From positions 1-51,375 of the forward strand of contig DATCLA010000292.1 of assembly GCA_036564195.1 (NCBI GenBank): DNA of 51,375 nucleotides, given 5' to 3'. A model generated the notes under the pieces. It did not search any database and was not told where the DNA came from. It worked only from the letters and a program-made list of their open reading frames with translations. Of the stretch, positions 8,249 through 17,633 are shown piece by piece. Position 1 is the first letter of the stretch, and each line of letters starts with the position of its first letter. This DNA comes from DATCLA01 sp036564195. GTDB lineage: Bacteria > Bacillota > UBA4882 > UBA8346. The position numbers were made by a program, and so were the translations under genes.

Positions 8249-8984
8249 CCGCTACCCCTCCAATCCTGCTGCTAATCGAACCCAAAACCTCTCTTTGAAG
8301 CTTGATTAACTGTTCGATACCTTGTTTGGCTAAATCCGTCAGATCAATCAGTTGCTCCCACGAAAACGGTTCACCTTCAGCAGTACCTTGCACTTCGACA
8401 ATCTTCCCGGCGCCGGTCATCACTAAATTCATATCAACCGAAACCTTAGAATCCTCCGCATAGCAAAGATCCAACAATTGCTGATTATCTAAAATTCCGA
8501 CACTGGTAGCAGCCAAAAAATCATATAAAGGCAAAGGCCCTTCAGGAATCACCCGATTGAAGGCATCCGCTAAGGCGATGAAACTGCCGGTAATTGCGGC
8601 AGTCCGGGTACCACCGTCCGCTTGAATTACATCGCAATCAATCCAAACAGTCTTTTCTCCCAATGCTTCCAAATTCACCACTGCTCGTAACGCCCGGCCG
8701 ACCAGTCGCTGGATTTCCTGGGAACGGCCGCTCACTTTTCCGCGTGATACTTCTCTGATATTCCGCTGTTGGGTGGCCCGGGGAATCATGGCATATTCGG
8801 CGCTAATCCATCCGACTCCCTGGCCTCGCAGCCAAATCGGTACTTTATCCTCAATGGAAGCCGTACAAATTACTTTAGTCTTGCCAACTTCAATTAACAC
8901 CGAACCTTCGGCATAAATAATGTAATCCCGATGAATCTTCACCTCCCGTAACTGGTTATATAAACGTCCGTCGCTCCGCTGCAT
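8217..8984 (-). CDS. rph: Ribonuclease PH
   Basis: Phosphorolytic 3'-5' exoribonuclease that trims tRNA 3' ends. The 255-residue protein starts with RSDGR as the family does and shows the phosphate-site region DCDVIQADGGTRTAAITG and the RNA-binding SRGKVSGRSQEIQRL. The start ATG follows GGAGGG by about 5 bases. It is the first gene of the rph-rdgB-yfcE operon; a tRNA gene lies about 1.2 kb further along the same strand. Confidence 0.96.
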   Translation of the reverse strand: MQRSDGRLYNQLREVKIHRDYIIYAEGSVLIEVGKTKVICTASIEDKVPIWLRGQGVGWISAEYAMIPRATQQRNIREVSRGKVSGRSQEIQRLVGRALRAVVNLEALGEKTVWIDCDVIQADGGTRTAAITGSFIALADAFNRVIPEGPLPLYDFLAATSVGILDNQQLLDLCYAEDSKVSVDMNLVMTGAGKIVEVQGTAEGEPFSWEQLIDLTDLAKQGIEQLIKLQREVLGSISSRIGGVAVAKTRPGNHE

Positions 8985-9095
8985 AATTTCCCTCCATAAT
9001 ATTTTAACCTCTTTACTTACTGTAAGACGCTGTACCGGCTGAATTCCGGGACAAGCAGATTGGTTTTGTTTGAGCCTTGCTCTACCAAACCGGGA

Positions 9096-9653
9096 TCAAT
9101 TTTCACGCCGGTATGCCAGTCGGCCCAGGCGGTACCAGTCGGTGCCCCGGGCATCGATGGCAACTGTCACCGGGAAATCCTCTACAACCAGACGGTAAAT
9201 GGCTTCCGGACCCAAATCCGGGTAGGCAATGACTCTGGCTTCTTTGACCGACCGGGCAATTAACGCTCCGGCTCCTCCCAACGCTGCGAAATAGACTGCT
9301 TTATACTTAACCATTGCTGCGATTACTTCCGGGGAACGCTGTCCTTTACCGATCATCCCCACCAACCCTAATTCCAGTAACCGCGGTGTATACGGATCCA
9401 TGCGACTGCTGGTGGTGGGCCCGGCAGAACCGATCGTCCGTCCAGGCGGTGTCGGACACGGCCCTACATAGTAAATGGTCTCTCCCTTTAAAGCCACCGG
9501 CAGTTCCTCACCTGCTTCCAGCGCTGTAATTATCCTTTGATGAGCTGCATCCCGCGCACTCAGCAGAGGACCGCTTAACCAAACCGTTGTTCCGGCGTCC
9601 AGTCCTAAAATATCTTCTTCCGACAGGGGTAATTTGATACGTTTTAAACTCAT
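9096..9653 (-). CDS. Class I fumarate hydratase, beta (C-terminal) subunit
   Basis: A 185-residue subunit corresponding to the C-terminal domain of the oxygen-sensitive iron-sulfur class I fumarases. Hallmarks are AGTTVWLSGPLLSARDAAH, YYVGPCPTPP and IGSAGPTTSSRMDPY, with GKG further on. It is paired with the alpha subunit 20 bases upstream. The split two-gene form is usual in anaerobes and archaea. The related L-tartrate dehydratase is the alternative, but no tartrate genes are nearby. Confidence 0.9.
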   Translation of the reverse strand: MSLKRIKLPLSEEDILGLDAGTTVWLSGPLLSARDAAHQRIITALEAGEELPVALKGETIYYVGPCPTPPGRTIGSAGPTTSSRMDPYTPRLLELGLVGMIGKGQRSPEVIAAMVKYKAVYFAALGGAGALIARSVKEARVIAYPDLGPEAIYRLVVEDFPVTVAIDARGTDWYRLGRLAYRREN

Positions 9654-9674
9654 CCGGACCTCCAGCTAAAATAT

Positions 9675-10517
9675 TTAAATTACTCCGGTTTGGTGGCGGG
9701 TAACATGACAGGAGAGATTAACCGCCACCGGCAACCCGGCAATGTGAGTCGGGAAACTATTGATATGTACCGCTAATGCCGTACAGCGACCCCCTAAGCC
9801 CTGGGGCCCAATTCCCAAATTGTTAATGGCGTTTAACAATTCCGTTTCCAGTTGTGCTAAACCAGGATCCGGGTTCGGTGTCCCGACTTCACGCAGTAAC
9901 CCTTGCTTCGCCAGTAAAGCAGCTTGTTCCATTGTCCCGCCAATTCCCACACCGACTACCAGCGGAGGACAGGGGTTAGCCCCCGCTAAACTCACTGTTT
10001 CCACTACAAACCGCTTCACTCCGGTAATTCCCTGCGCCGGAGTCAGCATTACTAACCGGCTCATATTTTCACTACCGAATCCTTTAGGAGCCACTGTAAT
10101 CTTTATTCGGTCGCCTGGGACAATCCTAGTATGGATGACCGCCGGGGTATTATCGCTGGTATTTACCCGGTTTAAAGGATCGGCTACCACTGATTTGCGC
10201 AAATACCCCCGACAGTAGCCTTGACGAACTCCTTCATTAATGGCGGCTTCAAAATTTCCGCCGGTTACCATAACTTCCTGGCCATATTCGACAAATACTA
10301 CGGCCATCCCGGTATCCTGACAGATGGGAATTTGTTCTTCACCGGCAATTGCAGCATTTTGAATAATTCCCTGCAGACATTCCTGGCCTACCGGGGACTC
10401 TTCTTCCGTTAAAGCCAGCTTTAACGCCATAGAGATGTCTTCCCCCAAAAAAAAATTGGCCTTTTGACAGAGTTCGGCAACCAATTGTGTAATTTGTTCA
10501 ACTTTAATCTCCCGCAT
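9675..10517 (-). CDS. Class I fumarate hydratase, alpha (N-terminal) subunit
   Basis: Iron-sulfur subunit, 280 residues, that hydrates fumarate to malate with the beta subunit. Conserved cysteine-containing blocks that can hold the cluster are CQDTGMAVVF, NPCPPLVVGVGIGGT and GGRCTALAVHINSFPTH. GSENMSRLVMLTP is also typical. I start at ATG 10517, which follows GAGAGGT; the frame is open 14 codons further, but that extension overlaps the small Cys-rich gene upstream. The expected operon is the small Cys-rich gene, then alpha, then beta. Confidence 0.92.
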   Translation of the reverse strand: MREIKVEQITQLVAELCQKANFFLGEDISMALKLALTEEESPVGQECLQGIIQNAAIAGEEQIPICQDTGMAVVFVEYGQEVMVTGGNFEAAINEGVRQGYCRGYLRKSVVADPLNRVNTSDNTPAVIHTRIVPGDRIKITVAPKGFGSENMSRLVMLTPAQGITGVKRFVVETVSLAGANPCPPLVVGVGIGGTMEQAALLAKQGLLREVGTPNPDPGLAQLETELLNAINNLGIGPQGLGGRCTALAVHINSFPTHIAGLPVAVNLSCHVTRHQTGVI

Positions 10518-10527
10518 CTTTACCTCT

Positions 10528-10665
10528 CTATTTTTGCAGACAGCCCGGTTTCCCGCCATTTTTTCTGTGGTAATTTAGACATTCGCAACAGATTCCATGC
10601 CGGGCACAGTTTATAAATTTACAAGTACAATTAGCTTTATTACGTTCCAAATTGACGCAAACCAT
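10528..10665 (-). CDS. Small Cys-rich protein, DUF6485-like
   Basis: A 45-residue gene that is easily missed because of its size. Translation gives eight cysteines (positions 3, 13, 15, 20, 26, 27, 29 and 42) with the pattern MVCVNLERN, CTCKFINCARHGICCECLNYH and KPGC. This matches my memory of the DUF6485 family of small, probably metal-binding proteins common in Clostridia. It lacks the C-terminal tail of longer members. The start ATG follows AAGGGGTGGTGG, and the stop lies 10 bases before the fumarase alpha start, so it is the first gene of that operon. Function unknown. Confidence 0.75.
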   Translation of the reverse strand: MVCVNLERNKANCTCKFINCARHGICCECLNYHRKNGGKPGCLQK

Positions 10666-10850
10666 TGAATTACCACCACCCCTTTTTCAACCCAATTCAG
10701 GTTAACGAGTTAATTGGCATTGCTCATTAATTCGCGAAGCTAATTTACGTTCCCTGCACGGTTAGATAATTATCTGGTAAATTTTCCGCGTCAATTAATC
10801 TATTTCAGTGGGTTTCATAAAAGAACAGCAACGGAACCAGAAATATTTTT

Positions 10851-10883
10851 AAAAGAAAAACCCGCCGGTTCGCCAGCGGAGCT
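10851..10883 (-). terminator. Intrinsic terminator of the carbamoyltransferase gene
   Basis: The minus strand reads CCGCTGG, loop CGAA, CCGGCGG, then GTTTTTCTTTT. It begins about 20 bases after the stop codon at 10906. Confidence 0.85.
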
Positions 10884-10905
10884 TTTACAGTTGTTAGCTT
10901 CGGCA

Positions 10906-11829
10906 TCAAGCTTTGTCTAGTAACCGTAATAATATGGCCTTTTCAGCATGGAGTCGGTTTTCCGCCTGATCAAAGATGATCGAATTCGGAGCTTCAATTG
11001 CCCACCGGTCAATCTCATAACCGGGATGAATCGGCATATCATGCATGATCAAAGCCTGGCTGTTTTGCAACAAGGCTTGATTAAGCTGATAAGGAAGCAT
11101 CTGATTGATCCGCTGCTGTTTCTCTTCTTCAAATTTGGGATCCCTGAAGAATTCCATATCAACCCAAGTATCCGTATAGACAATATCAGCCTGGGCTACC
11201 GCGCCCGCCAGATCCAGAGTCCGGGTATACAACCCGCTTTGCCGGGCAGCCTCTAACAGTTCATCATCCCGACTGGCTTCATTGCAGATCGGAGTGACCA
11301 TTGTCACTTTAACTCCCAATTTTGTTCCGGCTTCAATTAATGAATTGGCAACATTATTATGAATACCGACATATACTAAGTTTACTCCTTCCAAACTGCC
11401 TTTATGTTCCAAAATTGTCAGGTAGTCAGCCAGCGCCTGAGTGGGATGGTAACGGTTATCGCAACCGTTAATCACCGGAACCCGGGAATATTCCGCCATC
11501 TCCGCCACTTGGTCAAAGGTAAGTACCCGTGCCATAATCGCATCAACATTTCTGGAGATAAAACGGATTTCATCTTTCACTTCGGCCAGAACAAGATTGG
11601 TATTGTGCCAGTCAAGGTTGATGGCATGGCCGCCTAGTTGGGTCATTGCCACTTCAAATGAGACCCGGGTACGAGTGGAAGTCTTTTGAAAGATCATCCC
11701 CAAGGTTTGATGCTCCAGCGTTCTCCAATAAGCAGACTGGTTTTGCTTGACCTTAATTGCCAGGTCGAGCAGTTCGCGCAATTCAAGACCGGACCAGTTC
11801 TTAAAATTCAACATATGTTTAACCGGCAT
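10906..11829 (-). CDS. Ornithine/aspartate carbamoyltransferase-family protein, substrate uncertain
   Basis: A 307-residue transcarbamylase. The carbamoyl-phosphate site is intact: KTSTRTR near residue 50, and HPTQALADYLT. The second-substrate site is not canonical. Where ornithine transcarbamylases have the SMG loop, this protein reads TDTWVDMEFF, and where they have HCLP it reads MHDMPIHPGYE. The cysteine that contacts ornithine is therefore missing, and the aspartate-type HPxPR is absent too. Automatic pipelines would probably call it argF. It stands alone with its own terminator and a candidate promoter; no other arginine genes are nearby. The ATG start follows AAAGGAG. Confidence 0.85.
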   Translation of the reverse strand: MPVKHMLNFKNWSGLELRELLDLAIKVKQNQSAYWRTLEHQTLGMIFQKTSTRTRVSFEVAMTQLGGHAINLDWHNTNLVLAEVKDEIRFISRNVDAIMARVLTFDQVAEMAEYSRVPVINGCDNRYHPTQALADYLTILEHKGSLEGVNLVYVGIHNNVANSLIEAGTKLGVKVTMVTPICNEASRDDELLEAARQSGLYTRTLDLAGAVAQADIVYTDTWVDMEFFRDPKFEEEKQQRINQMLPYQLNQALLQNSQALIMHDMPIHPGYEIDRWAIEAPNSIIFDQAENRLHAEKAILLRLLDKA

Positions 11830-11886
11830 AATCCCATCTCCTTTAACACCTTGCGATCAACGTAAATATTACCATAATGATCATTA

Positions 11887-11916
11887 ATTATATACTAAGT
11901 GTAACCGAATAGTCCA
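11887..11916 (-). promoter_or_regulatory. Candidate promoter of the carbamoyltransferase gene
   Basis: Minus strand: TGGACT (-35, 11911-11916), 18-base spacer, TATAAT (-10, 11887-11892), about 58 bases before the start codon. The -10 is perfect and the -35 matches 4 of 6. Confidence 0.4.
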
Positions 11917-11961
11917 GAGATTTAATGAAAGTATGGTTAAGGTATAAATCTATCGTAGTGA

Positions 11962-13047
11962 TCAACCCCACGGATTAAGTTTGATCTGGTTGACAGTTGC
12001 TGCATCCAGCCGTTGAATCAGAGCTTTAACCAAGGTAACGGTAGCCTCCAGGTCACCGCAATGGATAATGCCGTGATGACTGTGGGCATAGCGTACCGGT
12101 ACTCCAATAACAATGGTGGGAACACCACCGGTGGTTTGGATCTGGAAAGCACTGCCGTCAGTCCCACCGCCTTCCCGAACTGCAACCTGATAAGGTAACT
12201 GGATGCTTTGGGCTGTTTTAATTGCCAGGTTAACCAGGTGCTGGTTGGCAATCATTGACGGATCAAAACGCCGCAGTTGCGGCCCGGCGCCCAACTTTCC
12301 CTGCATGATTCCGCCTGCTCCCGGAAAATCATCAGCCGGTGCTCCTTCAAGCACAATACAGATATCAGGCCGGACCAGATTAGCTAAGGCCCGTGCCCCC
12401 TTCATCCCCACTTCCTCCTGGACAGTCCCGGCGCCAATCACCCGGTTGGGGTGATTGTTACTTAATTCCCGGATTACCTGTACTAAGACTGCACACCCGG
12501 CCCGGTCGTCAAAGGCCTTACCTATTAAAGTATTGGTTACTGAGAGAAAGTCCGTTTTGACCGCAGGGACTACCGGATCGCCGACCGCAATGCCTAACTC
12601 CGCCACTTCAGTTTGGCTCCGGGCACCGACGTCAATATATAACTCCCCCATCCCAGGTTGCCGGTTTTTTTCAGCCTCTTCCAAATAGTGCGGGGGTTTA
12701 GCGCCGATTACCCCACGGTGCTTGCCGTTTCGGGAACCGATGAGCACTTGTTGGGCAATTAATGCCGGGCTCCACCAACTGCCTAACGGTACTGCCTTCA
12801 GGTATCCTCCAGGTAAACTGCCCCGGATCATTAAGCCGACCTCATCCAAATGAGCGGCAAGTAAAATTTTGGGCTCATCAGCCTGGCCTTGATGGACCGC
12901 TAAGATGCTTCCCAGATTATCATAGGAGATCGCCGCTGACCCAGCCAATAGATTTCCCATGAGCTCACGGACTTCCCTTTCAAACCCGGATGGCCCAAAT
13001 GCTTCGGAAAGCCGAATCATTACCTCTACCAGTTCACTTGAAAACAC
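11962..13047 (-). CDS. M42-family metallo-aminopeptidase (FrvX/YsdC-like)
   Basis: Cytosolic dinuclear metal aminopeptidase of the tetrahedral (TET) type that degrades peptides. Metal-binding and catalytic motifs appear in order: AAHLDEVG, AFDDRAG, VQEEVGMKG, VLEGAPADD and the C-terminal YAHSHHG. The family also includes endoglucanase-annotated members (CelM), but peptidase is the better supported role. The start is GTG at 13047, with GGAGAGG 4-5 bases upstream. Length 361 residues, normal. It follows the amidase gene by about 80 bases and may share its transcript. Confidence 0.92.
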   Translation of the reverse strand: MFSSELVEVMIRLSEAFGPSGFEREVRELMGNLLAGSAAISYDNLGSILAVHQGQADEPKILLAAHLDEVGLMIRGSLPGGYLKAVPLGSWWSPALIAQQVLIGSRNGKHRGVIGAKPPHYLEEAEKNRQPGMGELYIDVGARSQTEVAELGIAVGDPVVPAVKTDFLSVTNTLIGKAFDDRAGCAVLVQVIRELSNNHPNRVIGAGTVQEEVGMKGARALANLVRPDICIVLEGAPADDFPGAGGIMQGKLGAGPQLRRFDPSMIANQHLVNLAIKTAQSIQLPYQVAVREGGGTDGSAFQIQTTGGVPTIVIGVPVRYAHSHHGIIHCGDLEATVTLVKALIQRLDAATVNQIKLNPWG

Positions 13048-13130
13048 GTTTACCTCTCCTATCCGCTGTTAATCGAAAATGCTTACTTTCTTATATGATT
13101 GCCAAAAAAGCTTTGTCAAATAGGTTAAAT

Positions 13131-15092
13131 CTAATAACCGTGATGGTAAGCTGCAGTTTGTTCCGATTGGTCTGCTTCCAAGTAATAGGCGACAATTCCC
13201 TGAAAAATACCTAAAGCGGCCTTATCTTTAAAAGCTACCGTATTGAGGTTTTTTTCTTCTTCCGGGTTCGAAAGGTACCCCAATTCAACTAAGACACTTG
13301 GCATCATTGTCTCCCGAACCACTACAAAATCATTAACCTTTACACCTAAGGACGGGATAGGCATGATCTGTTCCATCTGGGCCGCAATTGTCTGGGCCAG
13401 CCGACCCGACCTTTCCCGGCCTTGATAATGATAAACCTCAAAGCCATGGATCTCGGGATTAGGATGAGCATTACTGTGAATACTGACGAACAGCTCCCCA
13501 TTCCAGCGGTTGGCCAGATGGGCCCGTTCATACAAGCCGATGAAGTAGTCATCATTCCGGGTCAATAAAACTTTAGCACCGGCTGCTTCCAGTAAACCTT
13601 TAAGCCGCATGGTAACATCAAGATTAATCTGTTTTTCCGGTGTCCCACTGAAACCGGTAGCCCCGTTATCCTCACCGCCGTGCCCGGCGTCAATTATCAT
13701 GGTCCGGTCAATCAACGGTGACTTAGGAAAGGATAAAGTTAAGCGACGGCCGTCCGCCGAATGCTCAGTTGTAAAACCGGCAAAATATTTTAGCTCAATT
13801 TCAATCCGAGCCATGGTCGGACTTGGTGAAATCAAGCGGACTGCTTTAATTTGAGTGGCTGCTTTCCCCACGGGCGGTGCTTGCAAATTGGTTGCAAAAT
13901 GAAGAAAATCAAAATCCAGCTGCAACCTGAGCGGGTTGGGCAATTTAGTGATTTTAACGTCTAAGTAATCGGTAGCGTCGATCACCAATTTGCCCAAAGC
14001 CGGCGTTGGTTCAATCCATTTAATCCCGGTAAGAAATTGCAGCGTCCGAACTTCCAAAAGCTTTGGATCTTTATGAGAACGGCCCACCTTAAAAAGGCTA
14101 GCTTCTCCGGCTAAGTCCACCACTACCCGGACGGTATGGGGGTTAAATTGACTCAGCCGGACCTGTTGAAACCATTTACCGTTACCGGTCAGCGGGGTAA
14201 CTGCAGCATCGAGAGTGGCATTTTCTAGGTCAATCACTGCTCGGGTCGGATTGCTGAAGCGCTTAACTGTATAAGTAGTCGGGTAATCCGTCTTAATCTG
14301 AATTTTCTGCCCGCTGTCCGTCTCAACTAAATTAAGGCTTTGCAAAAAACAGTTGAAGACTACAATGATCCGGTTGGCGTTAGCAGGGTCAGTGATAATC
14401 CGGTACCCCCTTAATTTTTCCAAGTCACAGACCAGGCGTAAGGTTTCCGGATCAAATTGACTGAAACGGACCTGTTTGATTAAGGGGTGGACGATAGACG
14501 CAGTAGTTAAAGCCGGATGGGCTTTGACCCCGGTTAGATTAATTACTAACCGGTCCGGTTCAACCAGAGTGAAGCTGGTATGGCGCAGCGGGGTGGTTCC
14601 GGTCAGCAACAAGGCCGGACGGCCTTCGTAGGTTGTACCGGAAACCTTTAATAAATACTGATCTGCCCAACCTAAAACCAGAGAACTTTCAGCTTCGGAC
14701 TGCACCATTACGCCAAACTCCGCTACTAATTCCAGAGGCAGCCAAAGCTGGCCGTCGGCTGCAAACGGCGCCGCCGTTAGCTGTTTCGGGATTTGATTCA
14801 ATCGGTAGGTTAATTGACCTTCTTCAAGGTCAAAAGTATCCATCCCAAATTGTAACCGAATCAGTCCGGTATCCGCCTGCCAAATACAGTCGGCACCGAT
14901 GATATTATTGAAAAACTGAAGATTGAGATATTGATGATCGTTTCTAATCAGCCGTTTTACCTCCGGCATTACCGGCTGACCCTGGAAAAACAACCCGACC
15001 GCGGGAGCGGTCCGGGCAAAAACAGTTTGTCCGGAACAGGCAGTCAAAACCAGTAAAAAACCGACGATTAACAGGGTTTTGCGCAACGTCAA
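13131..15092 (-). CDS. N-acetylmuramoyl-L-alanine amidase with AMIN domains, predicted lipoprotein
   Basis: A 653-residue exported cell-wall hydrolase. The N-terminus has a hydrophobic signal ending in LTAC (Cys19), a lipobox, so it may be lipid-anchored. A copper-amine-oxidase-N-like region (about 35-150) is followed by two or three AMIN-like beta domains (about 150-430) that target envelope septa. The C-terminal Amidase_3 domain (about 440-640) keeps the zinc ligands in IDAGHGG, the glutamate in PEKQINLD, SIHSNAH and the catalytic VELGYLSN. The start is TTG at 15092, with GGAGGG about 8 bases upstream. AMIN plus Amidase_3 is a common architecture in diderms, consistent with lpxB in the window. 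Confidence 0.92.
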   Translation of the reverse strand: MTLRKTLLIVGFLLVLTACSGQTVFARTAPAVGLFFQGQPVMPEVKRLIRNDHQYLNLQFFNNIIGADCIWQADTGLIRLQFGMDTFDLEEGQLTYRLNQIPKQLTAAPFAADGQLWLPLELVAEFGVMVQSEAESSLVLGWADQYLLKVSGTTYEGRPALLLTGTTPLRHTSFTLVEPDRLVINLTGVKAHPALTTASIVHPLIKQVRFSQFDPETLRLVCDLEKLRGYRIITDPANANRIIVVFNCFLQSLNLVETDSGQKIQIKTDYPTTYTVKRFSNPTRAVIDLENATLDAAVTPLTGNGKWFQQVRLSQFNPHTVRVVVDLAGEASLFKVGRSHKDPKLLEVRTLQFLTGIKWIEPTPALGKLVIDATDYLDVKITKLPNPLRLQLDFDFLHFATNLQAPPVGKAATQIKAVRLISPSPTMARIEIELKYFAGFTTEHSADGRRLTLSFPKSPLIDRTMIIDAGHGGEDNGATGFSGTPEKQINLDVTMRLKGLLEAAGAKVLLTRNDDYFIGLYERAHLANRWNGELFVSIHSNAHPNPEIHGFEVYHYQGRERSGRLAQTIAAQMEQIMPIPSLGVKVNDFVVVRETMMPSVLVELGYLSNPEEEKNLNTVAFKDKAALGIFQGIVAYYLEADQSEQTAAYHHGY

Positions 15093-15169
15093 ACAAGGTT
15101 CCCTCCTTTTTCACCAAATACAATTCGACTTCAAGGAGTAACTTCCCTGCTCAACTACTGCAACGCCTG

Positions 15170-17374
15170 TTATTTGACCACTTCCAGATTGGCATAAACC
15201 AACATCAGCGTTTTAACTCCCAAACCGGGAAAAGCCACTTTTACTTGGGTGTTCTCCCCGCAGCCCTCTTTGGTGATTACCGTACCAATCCCCCACTTGA
15301 CATGACGTACTTTAACTCCGGAAACAATAGCCTCCGGATCGGTATGGTTGGTTACCGATTTCACCCCACCGGATAAACGGCTGTTTGCGGTAGGGTTAAC
15401 TGTTCCGGTTACCGCTGGCGTTGGAAGTTCCGTCCGGTAATCGGAACCCCCTTTTAAAACATTAACTGCTTCCCTGGGCAACTCTAGCAGAAAGCGAGAT
15501 GGTACCGAGCTTTGATAACTGCCGTACATCACTCGCATCCCGGCATTGGTAAGATATAACCGTTGTTTTGCCCGGGTGACTCCCACATAACAAAGTCGCC
15601 GTTCCTCTTCCAGTTCACTGTTTTCCAATAACGACCGGCTGTGCGGAAAAATCCCTTCTTCCATCCCGACGAGGAAGACGACGGGAAACTCCAGCCCTTT
15701 GGCGGAATGTAAAGTCATCAGTACAATGGCGTCGGACTCGGCTTCGTAATTATCAATATCCGCCACTAAAGCCACTGTCTCTAAAAAAGCCGCCAGGCTT
15801 TGATCTTCACTGTTGAGCTCAAATTCGGCTGTCAGATTCAGAAACTCGTCCAGGTTTTCCAATCTACCCTGGGCTTCCAAGCTGTTTTCTGCTTTAAGTT
15901 CTTGGAGATAGCCGCTTTCGTTTAGCACCGCTTTGGCCAATTCGGTCACAGTCGCCGTCTCTTTCAGCTCCTGCCAGTTTTGGACCATTTTGGCGAAGTC
16001 CTGTAGCGGTTTTAGTGCCCGAGAGGTCAAAGAAGGAATTTCGTCCAATCGCCGCAGCCCTTCATCCACCGCCAGGTTGCGCTCATCCAGAAAATTGAAG
16101 AACCGTCCCAGACTGGCCTCACCAATTCCCCGTTTCGGGACATTGATGATCCGGCTTAAACTCACCCGGTCCCTTGGATTATACACAAAGCGTAAATAAG
16201 CCAGAATATCTTTGATCTCCTTGCGTTCATAAAACCGTAACCCGCCAATGACCCGATACGGCAGACCTTGTTGCACCAATGTTTCCTCAAACAGACGGGA
16301 CTGGGCATTAGTCCGGTAAAGTAACGCAAAATCTTGGTAACGGTAGCCGTCTTCACGGATCAGCCGGAGAATCTCACGGGTGACAAACCAAGCTTCTTCC
16401 CGATCGTCTTCAGCCTGATAAAGTTGAACCTTCTCACCTTCAAAATTGTCGGTCCATAGTCTTTTGGGCCGACGGCCTCGGTTATTTTTGATAATTTCAT
16501 TGGCGACTTGCAGAATATTTTGGGTGGAACGATAATTCTGCTCCAGTTTAATTATTTTAACATCAGGAAAATCCCGTTCAAACTCTAGGATATTGCGAAT
16601 ATCGGCACAGCGGAAACTATAGATCGACTGGTCGTCATCACCGACGACACAAAGATTGCGGTACTTGGAAGCCAGCAAATTGACCAATACGTACTGGGCA
16701 TGGTTGGTATCCTGGTATTCGTCAATCATAATATAGCGAAACTTCTCCTGATACTTCTCCAGTACCTCCGGAACTTGCTGAAATAACCGGACAGTTAGCA
16801 TAATCAAGTCGTCAAAGTCGACTCCGTTATTAGCCCGTAATTTAGCCTGATATTTCCGGAAGATTTCCGCTATCGTATTCGACCAAAAGTCCGCCGCTGT
16901 CCGGGCATATTCTTCGGCCCCGATTAACCGGTTCTTGGCTGCGGAAATCGTGGCCAATACGGCTTTAGGCTGATAATTCTTATCGCTCAAATTCAACTCT
17001 TTGAGGATAGTTTTAATGATATTCTGTTGGTCCTGAGTATCAAAGATTACAAAGTTCCGATCAAAACCCAAATGGCTAATCTCCTGACGCAAGATCCGCA
17101 GGCAGGCAGTGTGGAAAGTTGAGACCCACATTGCCTGGGTCAGTTGAGCACCAATCAATTTTTCCACCCGGTCCCGCATTTCCCGGGCTGCTTTATTGGT
17201 GAAAGTTACCGCCAGAATCTGCCACGGCGGAATGCCATTAACTATTAACTGCGCGATCCGGTAGGTTAAAACCCGAGTTTTCCCGGAACCGGCTCCGGCT
17301 AATACCAGGAGCGGACCTTCAGTATGAAGGACCGCTTCGGATTGTGGTTTATTTAAATCCTGCAATAGATTCAT
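15170..17374 (-). CDS. pcrA: ATP-dependent DNA helicase PcrA/UvrD
   Basis: Superfamily 1A 3'-5' helicase for repair and replication-fork clearance, 734 residues. Visible motifs are Q-motif region LNKPQSEAV, Walker A LAGAGSGKTRVL, motif Ia AVTFTNKAA, DEYQDTN (II), GDDDQSIYSFRCA (III), EQNYRST (IV), TLHSAKGLEFPVVF (V) and VGVTRAKQRLYL (VI). The C-terminal tail ends in a small domain (VRHVKWGIGTV) typical of PcrA. I use ATG 17374, preceded by GTGGAG; a GTG at 17386 overlaps that site. A terminator for the upstream gene ilvE separates the two. Confidence 0.97.
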   Translation of the reverse strand: MNLLQDLNKPQSEAVLHTEGPLLVLAGAGSGKTRVLTYRIAQLIVNGIPPWQILAVTFTNKAAREMRDRVEKLIGAQLTQAMWVSTFHTACLRILRQEISHLGFDRNFVIFDTQDQQNIIKTILKELNLSDKNYQPKAVLATISAAKNRLIGAEEYARTAADFWSNTIAEIFRKYQAKLRANNGVDFDDLIMLTVRLFQQVPEVLEKYQEKFRYIMIDEYQDTNHAQYVLVNLLASKYRNLCVVGDDDQSIYSFRCADIRNILEFERDFPDVKIIKLEQNYRSTQNILQVANEIIKNNRGRRPKRLWTDNFEGEKVQLYQAEDDREEAWFVTREILRLIREDGYRYQDFALLYRTNAQSRLFEETLVQQGLPYRVIGGLRFYERKEIKDILAYLRFVYNPRDRVSLSRIINVPKRGIGEASLGRFFNFLDERNLAVDEGLRRLDEIPSLTSRALKPLQDFAKMVQNWQELKETATVTELAKAVLNESGYLQELKAENSLEAQGRLENLDEFLNLTAEFELNSEDQSLAAFLETVALVADIDNYEAESDAIVLMTLHSAKGLEFPVVFLVGMEEGIFPHSRSLLENSELEEERRLCYVGVTRAKQRLYLTNAGMRVMYGSYQSSVPSRFLLELPREAVNVLKGGSDYRTELPTPAVTGTVNPTANSRLSGGVKSVTNHTDPEAIVSGVKVRHVKWGIGTVITKEGCGENTQVKVAFPGLGVKTLMLVYANLEVVK

Positions 17375-17500
17375 CACTTCTGTCACTCCACAACATTAAC
17401 ATCATCACATCTCTGTTGCAAGTCTACTATAAAAACAGTCTCAAGTCAAACCTAACCGATGAACCCACAACGACCCGGGTCTTCCCCAAACAGCCCCAGC

Positions 17501-17529
17501 GAAAAGAAAAGGCCGGCTTAACCGACCTT
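17501..17529 (-). terminator. Intrinsic terminator of ilvE
   Basis: Minus strand: AAGGTCGG, 5-base loop, CCGGCCTT (one wobble pair), then TTCTTTT. It lies about 105 bases beyond the ilvE stop. Confidence 0.75.
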
Positions 17530-17633
17530 GTTTATTGCTTCTCATAATAAATCCCTGGTACTGTATTAAGTTTTAATCTGTAAACAGCTCAGGGCCAACC
17601 ACACCCGGCCATGGTTTTAAAGTTTACAAACTG

